Part shown: piece by piece, positions 21,950 through 25,482 of the stretch | Layout of the letters: every line of letters begins with the position of its first letter | Numbering within the stretch: position 1 is the stretch's first letter | Origin: Candidatus Homeothermus arabinoxylanisolvens | GTDB taxonomy: Bacteria; Bacteroidota; Bacteroidia; Bacteroidales; Muribaculaceae | DNA length: 25,482 nucleotides | Assembly (NCBI GenBank): GCA_001689405.1 | Contig: LUJO01000038.1 | Span: 1 to 25,482 of the forward strand | Reading direction: 5' to 3' | Made by a program: the position numbers and the translations under genes | Notes under the pieces: generated by a model | What the model saw: the letters and a program-made list of their open reading frames with translations, nothing else | Told to the model about the DNA's origin: nothing | Database searches by the model: none

Positions 21950-22078
21950 GGCTGTTGTTATCTTTTGAGTTTGTTATTTAATTAACACATTCTGCCTTAG
22001 GCCGCCATCTCAGTTCTCATATCATCGTTAAGTGCATCATTCTCAACAACTTTACAGGATGAGCCTAAAAACAGTGTG

Positions 22079-22110
22079 CAAAGTAACTAATTTTTCTGCA
22101 TTTACGCAAA
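22079..22110 (-). promoter_or_regulatory. Promoter of the rpmB operon
   Basis: On the minus strand TTTG (22110-22107), 20 nt, then TTACTTTG (22086-22079) gives ideal spacing, with one mismatch in the -7 element. The leader would be about 120 nt, long enough for ribosomal-protein feedback control, though no known motif is recognised. Confidence 0.65.
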
Positions 22111-22402
22111 TTTTCGAGCCATTTTATCAGGCTTTTTAATCAGACAAGGCAAAAATCGGGTCGGGCATTTTACGTCACAGACCCACATTATATACAATAA
22201 TATATAATAAACCACAGCTGAAGCGCCGTTTTGCGCCTTACAAAACCGCCGGTTTCATCCACCAACGACAAACATTCACAGAAAATCAATCGAAATATAA
22301 TGTTCTGGTTAACATTTATTTGCACTATGACATCATTCTCATTAAGGCCCTGAAACGTCCACTTTAACTTTTACCGCACGATGTATTAACCTTTTTATAC
22401 AA

Positions 22403-22410
22403 TAACTTTG
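22403..22410 (+). promoter_or_regulatory. -7 element of the susC promoter
   Basis: TAACTTTG is a full match to TAnnTTTG, 99 nt before the susC ATG. No clear TTG is found at the -33 spacing, which is common for regulated SusC promoters that depend on an activator or anti-sigma system. Confidence 0.45.
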
Positions 22411-22509
22411 CATCAGTCGATAACGGCATAAAACATTATAACCGCATTCGATAGATTCAGAAATGAACGGTAACTAACCAAATATTTTTAATCACATTAA
22501 TTTTAACCA

Positions 22510-23298
22510 ATGGGAAAACTAAAAACAAACCAAGACAAACACAGCATTCCAATGTTGTTCAAGTATTCATTGGGCATGATTTTGCTTGCTTGTTCGACTT
22601 CCACGGCTTATGCGACCGAAAACACGGCCGCTGACCCGCAGACTGTCAGCCGGGCAAAAGCAGGCACGAAAACCGTATCGGGTACCGTGACTGACGCCGA
22701 CGGCAATCCGCTCATAGGAGCCACCGTAAAAGTAAAAGGCACATCGGTGACCACCGCCACCGACATCGACGGACGCTTCACCATAAAGTGCAGCCCCGGC
22801 GACAAGCTCGACTTCAACTACATCGGCTACCTTCCGGCAGTTGCTACCGTAGGTGCCGACAACACCTACAGCATCGCCATGACCGAGGACTCCAAGCTTC
22901 TCGACGAAGTAGTGGTGGTGGGCTACGGTACAATGAAAAAGAGCGACATATCAGGCTCTGTGGCAAGTGTCGACACCAAGGAGATGATGCGTCGCAATCC
23001 TACCAACATAGCTATCGGTCTTCAGGGCGCAGCGGCCGGTGTGCGTGTCAACCGCACTTCAGGCGACCCGTCGGGCGGTGCCGCCATACAGATACGCGGT
23101 ATAGCCACCATCAACGGCTCGGCCGACCCTATATATGTGGTTGACGGTGTGGAGGTGGGTACCAACGCCGACTTCGTCAATCCGGCCGACATAGAGCGCA
23201 TCGAGGTACTGAAAGATGCCTCGGCTACCGCCATTTACGGAGCACGCGGCGCCAACGGCGTCATTATGGTGACCACCAATTACTTCAAGTGGGTCTAA
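22510..23298 (+). pseudogene. SusC/RagA-type TonB-dependent receptor, truncated after the plug domain
   Basis: The frame encodes 262 residues where about 1000 are normal. Present are a signal peptide (hydrophobic KYSLGMILLACS, ending near AYA36), a carboxypeptidase-D-regulatory-like domain at about 55-130 (VSGTVTDADGNPLIGATVKV), the SusC hallmark DEVVVVGYGTMKKSD, and a complete plug ending in ERIEVLKDASATAIYGARG then GVIMVTT. After that the usual K-R-G continuation is missing; the frame reads NYFKWV and stops. The 22-strand barrel is absent and no SusD follows. Base composition drops at the same point and recombinase genes come next, so the gene was probably cut by an insertion near 23278. 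The remaining product cannot form a channel. Confidence 0.88.
23271..23295. other. Putative integration junction / crossover site
   Basis: Homology to SusC ends after the two Thr codons at 23272-23277. The junction carries an imperfect dyad, GACCAC and GTGGGTC, around AT-rich DNA of about 11 bp, the general shape of a tyrosine-recombinase core site. The other element end lies outside the window, so the attachment repeat cannot be confirmed. Confidence 0.4.
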
Positions 23299-23419
23299 AC
23301 ATCGGAAATAAAAGGCAACAAGATTGATAAAAGGATACTGATTTACAGTTTCTTAGGAAGAAATGAAGATTTTGGATTGCTTCGTTATACTTTCCTAAAA
23401 TTGCGGATTATTTGACTGA

Positions 23420-23439
23420 TTTTGTCCCTTTTTTGTCCC
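23420..23439 (+). repeat. Tandem TTTTGTCCC repeats upstream of the integrase
   Basis: TTTTGTCCC occurs at 23420-23428 and again at 23431-23439, 11 bp apart, about one helical turn. It lies just upstream of a -7 element and could be an operator or an arm-type integrase-binding site. Confidence 0.45.
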
Positions 23440-23448
23440 GTTTGGCAA

Positions 23449-23456
23449 TACCTTTG
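23449..23456 (+). promoter_or_regulatory. -7 element of the integrase genes
   Basis: TACCTTTG matches TAnnTTTG and lies 70 nt before the integrase ATG. TTTG sequences upstream are spaced 13 or 24 nt away, neither ideal. The rest of 23299-23525 is AT-rich and contains one short dyad, TTTCTT/AAGAAA at 23349-23363. Confidence 0.38.
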
Positions 23457-23525
23457 CAATAGCAATTATATTGTTGATTACCAATAAGAAAGCAAATATA
23501 AACATCAGAAAATAAAGAAAACAAA

Positions 23526-24707
23526 ATGGGACGAAAGAAGAAAGAAATCAAATTGAAAGAGCCTGTCCGCATCCGTGAGAAAAACCTCTTGGACGGCAGC
23601 ATTAGCCTGTATCTTGACATCTATTATCGGGGAAATCGAAAGAAAGAAGGTCTGAAACTCTATTTAGTGCCGGAAATCAATGCCGCAACCAAGTTGCAGA
23701 ATGCCAACACACGCAAATTGGCAGAACAAATCAAGGCGCAACGTATACTTGACATTCAGAAAGAGGGGCTTGTGGATTGGGACAAGGTAAAAAAGTCAAG
23801 GCTGACACTCAGCGCATGGTTCGGGCAGTATGTGGAAGACAATGCAGAACTCTCCGAATCATCCAAACGCTCCAAAAGAAACGTGCAGGCACGAGTGGAA
23901 CAATACCTATCCCACATAGGGAAGCCCGACCTGTCATTAAAAGAAGTAGATAAGGAGTTCTGCAAAGGCTTCATCGCATTCTTAAAAACTTGTACTTTCA
24001 ATGACGGAAAGAAAACATTAAGTTGCACCACCTGTCGTATCTTCGTAAACCGCTTCGGCTCTGCATTGGCTAAGGCGGTGCGTGAGGGGCTTATCGAGCA
24101 TAACCCATTCACGTTACTGGAAGCCAAAGAGAAACCGCAGAAGTTGGTTGCCGACCGTGAATTTCTAACCATTGAGGAAGTTAAGAGAGTGATGAACACT
24201 CCCTGTCGGTATGAGATTGTAAAAAAAGCGTTTCTGTTCTCTTGCTTCACAGGACTTCGTTACAGCGATATGAAAGCGTTGAACTGGAGCGAGATTCATT
24301 CCGCTGCAGATGGCAAGACGGAATACATAGACCATGTACAAATCAAGACCAAAGACCGTGTAACCATTCCTTTATCGGAAGAAGCAAAAAGATGGATGCC
24401 TGAAAGAATTGAGGGCATGGATAACATTTTCCATCAACTAAAGATAACGCACACTACTGTAGAAGTGGTACTAAAGGAATGGATGGAAACAGCCGGAATA
24501 CAAAAGCACATAACCTACCATTGCTCACGCCATACCGCAGCCACCATGCTTTTGACTTTGGGAGCCAACATCTATGTGGTAAGTAAGATTCTTGGACACA
24601 AGAGTATCAAAATGACAGAGGTTTATGCAAAAATCGTGGATAAGAAGAAACTTGAAACGGTAAACCTCGTCAATGGAATGTTTGACCAAACACAAATAGC
24701 AATATGA
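23526..24707 (+). CDS. Tyrosine recombinase / integrase (first of a tandem pair)
   Basis: This 393-residue integrase has an N-terminal arm-type DNA-binding domain (VRIREKNLLDGSISLYLDI), a SAM-like core-binding domain at about 95-200, and a catalytic domain. The catalytic residues are visible: R245 in TGLRYSD, the beta-hairpin Lys near K274, H332-x-x-R335 in YHCSRHT, H358 in LGHKS and nucleophile Y367 in EVYAKI. The set is complete, so it should be active. It would cut and rejoin DNA for integration or inversion. The start ATG has an A-rich upstream region and no Shine-Dalgarno. Its stop overlaps the start of the next integrase (ATGA, 24704-24707). The gene is visibly richer in A/T than the chromosomal genes, which suggests transfer. 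Confidence 0.93.
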   Translation: MGRKKKEIKLKEPVRIREKNLLDGSISLYLDIYYRGNRKKEGLKLYLVPEINAATKLQNANTRKLAEQIKAQRILDIQKEGLVDWDKVKKSRLTLSAWFGQYVEDNAELSESSKRSKRNVQARVEQYLSHIGKPDLSLKEVDKEFCKGFIAFLKTCTFNDGKKTLSCTTCRIFVNRFGSALAKAVREGLIEHNPFTLLEAKEKPQKLVADREFLTIEEVKRVMNTPCRYEIVKKAFLFSCFTGLRYSDMKALNWSEIHSAADGKTEYIDHVQIKTKDRVTIPLSEEAKRWMPERIEGMDNIFHQLKITHTTVEVVLKEWMETAGIQKHITYHCSRHTAATMLLTLGANIYVVSKILGHKSIKMTEVYAKIVDKKKLETVNLVNGMFDQTQIAI

Positions 24708-25482
24708 AGATAGGAATCAAAGAACGTAAGCTGACCGCAGGAAACCGAAGCCTGTATCTGGAATATTACGAAACAGGATTCCGTAAGAAAGAGAACCTGC
24801 ATCTGTATCTTGTACCCGAAGATTTGCCAAAGGCAAAGAAACTGAACCGTGAAGCATACGACAAGGCGAGAGTGATTCGTGCCGAGCGTTTGCTAAATCC
24901 ACCATCTTTTGAGAAGAAACCCAAGCAAACAGAGGGGAAGAATGAAAAGGCAGAAACACTGACATGGCTTGATTGGTGTGATGAATATATCGAATGGTCA
25001 AAGGCTTGCGACAACAGCAAGAAAATGTTACAGCATAAGGGAGTGGTTCGTAAACGAATTGCCACATACCTTGAAAAGATTAAACAGATAAAAATACTCC
25101 TGAAGAATGTTGATGCCCAAATTATAACAGGGCTTTTTGACTATATGCGCAATGAATACCGTAACCCACGACAGATAAAAACGCAGGATGGCAAATTGGC
25201 TGACTATACGCTGCTTCTGTTTGAGGAAACGGTAAAGGCGATATTCAACAAGGCGGTAAGGGAAGAACTTATAGCGTTCAATCCTGTACATAGTCTTACA
25301 AAAGTTGAGCGTTTCCATGCACCTGACAAACATAGGGAATACCTCACTCCAGAAGAATTGACTCGCTTCCTCAATGTGGAATGCGCAACGGAGAATGAAA
25401 GGACAGTACAAATGGCATTCGGCTTATCGTCCATGACAGGCATCCGACTTGGCGATATGCATCTAACATTTGAAAAGGGACC
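24704..25482 (+). CDS. Second tyrosine recombinase, partial (3' end outside window)
   Basis: A frame opens at ATG 24704 inside the previous stop codon and runs to the window end, 259 codons. It begins MKIGIKERKLTAGNRSLYLEYY, again an arm-type DNA-binding domain, followed by a SAM-like domain (LTWLDWCDEYIEWSKACDNSKK split over about 92-113). The catalytic domain opens with the first Arg, R248, in MTGIRLGDM. The rest of the catalytic residues lie beyond the window. It shares the layout of the first integrase but differs clearly in sequence, so it is not a recent duplicate. Tandem, overlapping tyrosine recombinases at one end are typical of Bacteroidetes conjugative or mobilisable elements. Confidence 0.9.
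   Translation, partial: MKIGIKERKLTAGNRSLYLEYYETGFRKKENLHLYLVPEDLPKAKKLNREAYDKARVIRAERLLNPPSFEKKPKQTEGKNEKAETLTWLDWCDEYIEWSKACDNSKKMLQHKGVVRKRIATYLEKIKQIKILLKNVDAQIITGLFDYMRNEYRNPRQIKTQDGKLADYTLLLFEETVKAIFNKAVREELIAFNPVHSLTKVERFHAPDKHREYLTPEELTRFLNVECATENERTVQMAFGLSSMTGIRLGDMHLTFEKG

Larger units (their letters stand above)
21950..22509. other. Divergent intergenic region between rpmB and the truncated susC
   Basis: This 560-bp region holds the rpmB promoter (minus strand), then about 300 bp with no gene I can support, then the susC promoter and a leader of about 95 nt. Small dyads are present: GCCGTTTTG/CAAAACCGC at 22225-22249 (one mismatch), AAACC/GGTTT at 22243-22255, and AATGTT/AACATT at 22299-22316. 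I see no tRNA, riboswitch or small ORF. Confidence 0.5.

Noticed and set aside
22225..22255. A terminator in the rpmB-susC intergenic region
   Set aside because: The dyads are short and imperfect, lack a T-run, and no transcript is known to enter from either side because the flanking genes diverge.
23278..23525. Integration at a tRNA gene
   Set aside because: No tRNA cloverleaf or 3' tRNA fragment is visible near the junction. The interrupted gene is susC.

Overview
The window looks like a Bacteroidales chromosome, most plausibly a Muribaculaceae-like gut bacterium. The family is inferred; the order is better supported. Evidence: promoters of the Bacteroidetes type (TTTG/TTG, about 20 nt, then TAnnTTTG), AT-rich leaders without Shine-Dalgarno sequences, a SusC/RagA receptor, a DUF4295 gene beside rpmB and rpmG, a GT3-type glycogen synthase, and the two-subunit methylmalonyl-CoA mutase of succinate/propionate fermenters.

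Layout. (1) Positions 1-181 hold the 5' part of an unrecognised minus-strand gene. (2) Positions 336-3070 are a minus-strand cluster: two small YtxH-type membrane proteins, a holin-X-like membrane protein, a 98-residue hypothetical, an orphan FecE-like ABC ATPase with an unusual C-terminal extension, and a GNAT acetyltransferase. Two junctions are ATGA overlaps. (3) Positions 3166-8085 are a hexuronate operon in the order transporter, uronate isomerase, mannonate dehydratase, SDR mannonate oxidoreductase, with a good promoter at 8134-8164 and a terminator at 3131-3160. It takes up glucuronate (and probably galacturonate) and carries glucuronate to 2-keto-3-deoxygluconate. (4) Divergent from it is a lipoprotein alpha-amylase that strongly resembles Bacillus AmyE. 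(5) Between the amylase and dnaG lies a promoter/terminator-bounded stretch of about 180 nt that looks like an undescribed small RNA. (6) dnaG is followed by mutA-mutB with their own promoter and a strong terminator. (7) On the minus strand, a glycogen synthase and an alpha-glucan phosphorylase form a glycogen synthesis/turnover pair. (8) rpmB-rpmG-DUF4295 form a ribosomal operon on the minus strand. (9) A susC gene on the plus strand keeps its promoter, signal peptide, carboxypeptidase-like domain and plug, but stops abruptly near 23278. AT-richer DNA follows, with two overlapping tyrosine recombinase genes; the second runs off the window. This looks like one end of an integrated mobile element inside susC. 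A recombinase-driven susC switching locus is the alternative.

Most of the window is ordinary core metabolism and translation. The parts most worth a second look are the disrupted susC with its junction dyad, the putative small RNA before dnaG, the repeat-rich divergent region at 8145-8264, the AmyE-like amylase, and the orphan ABC ATPase.
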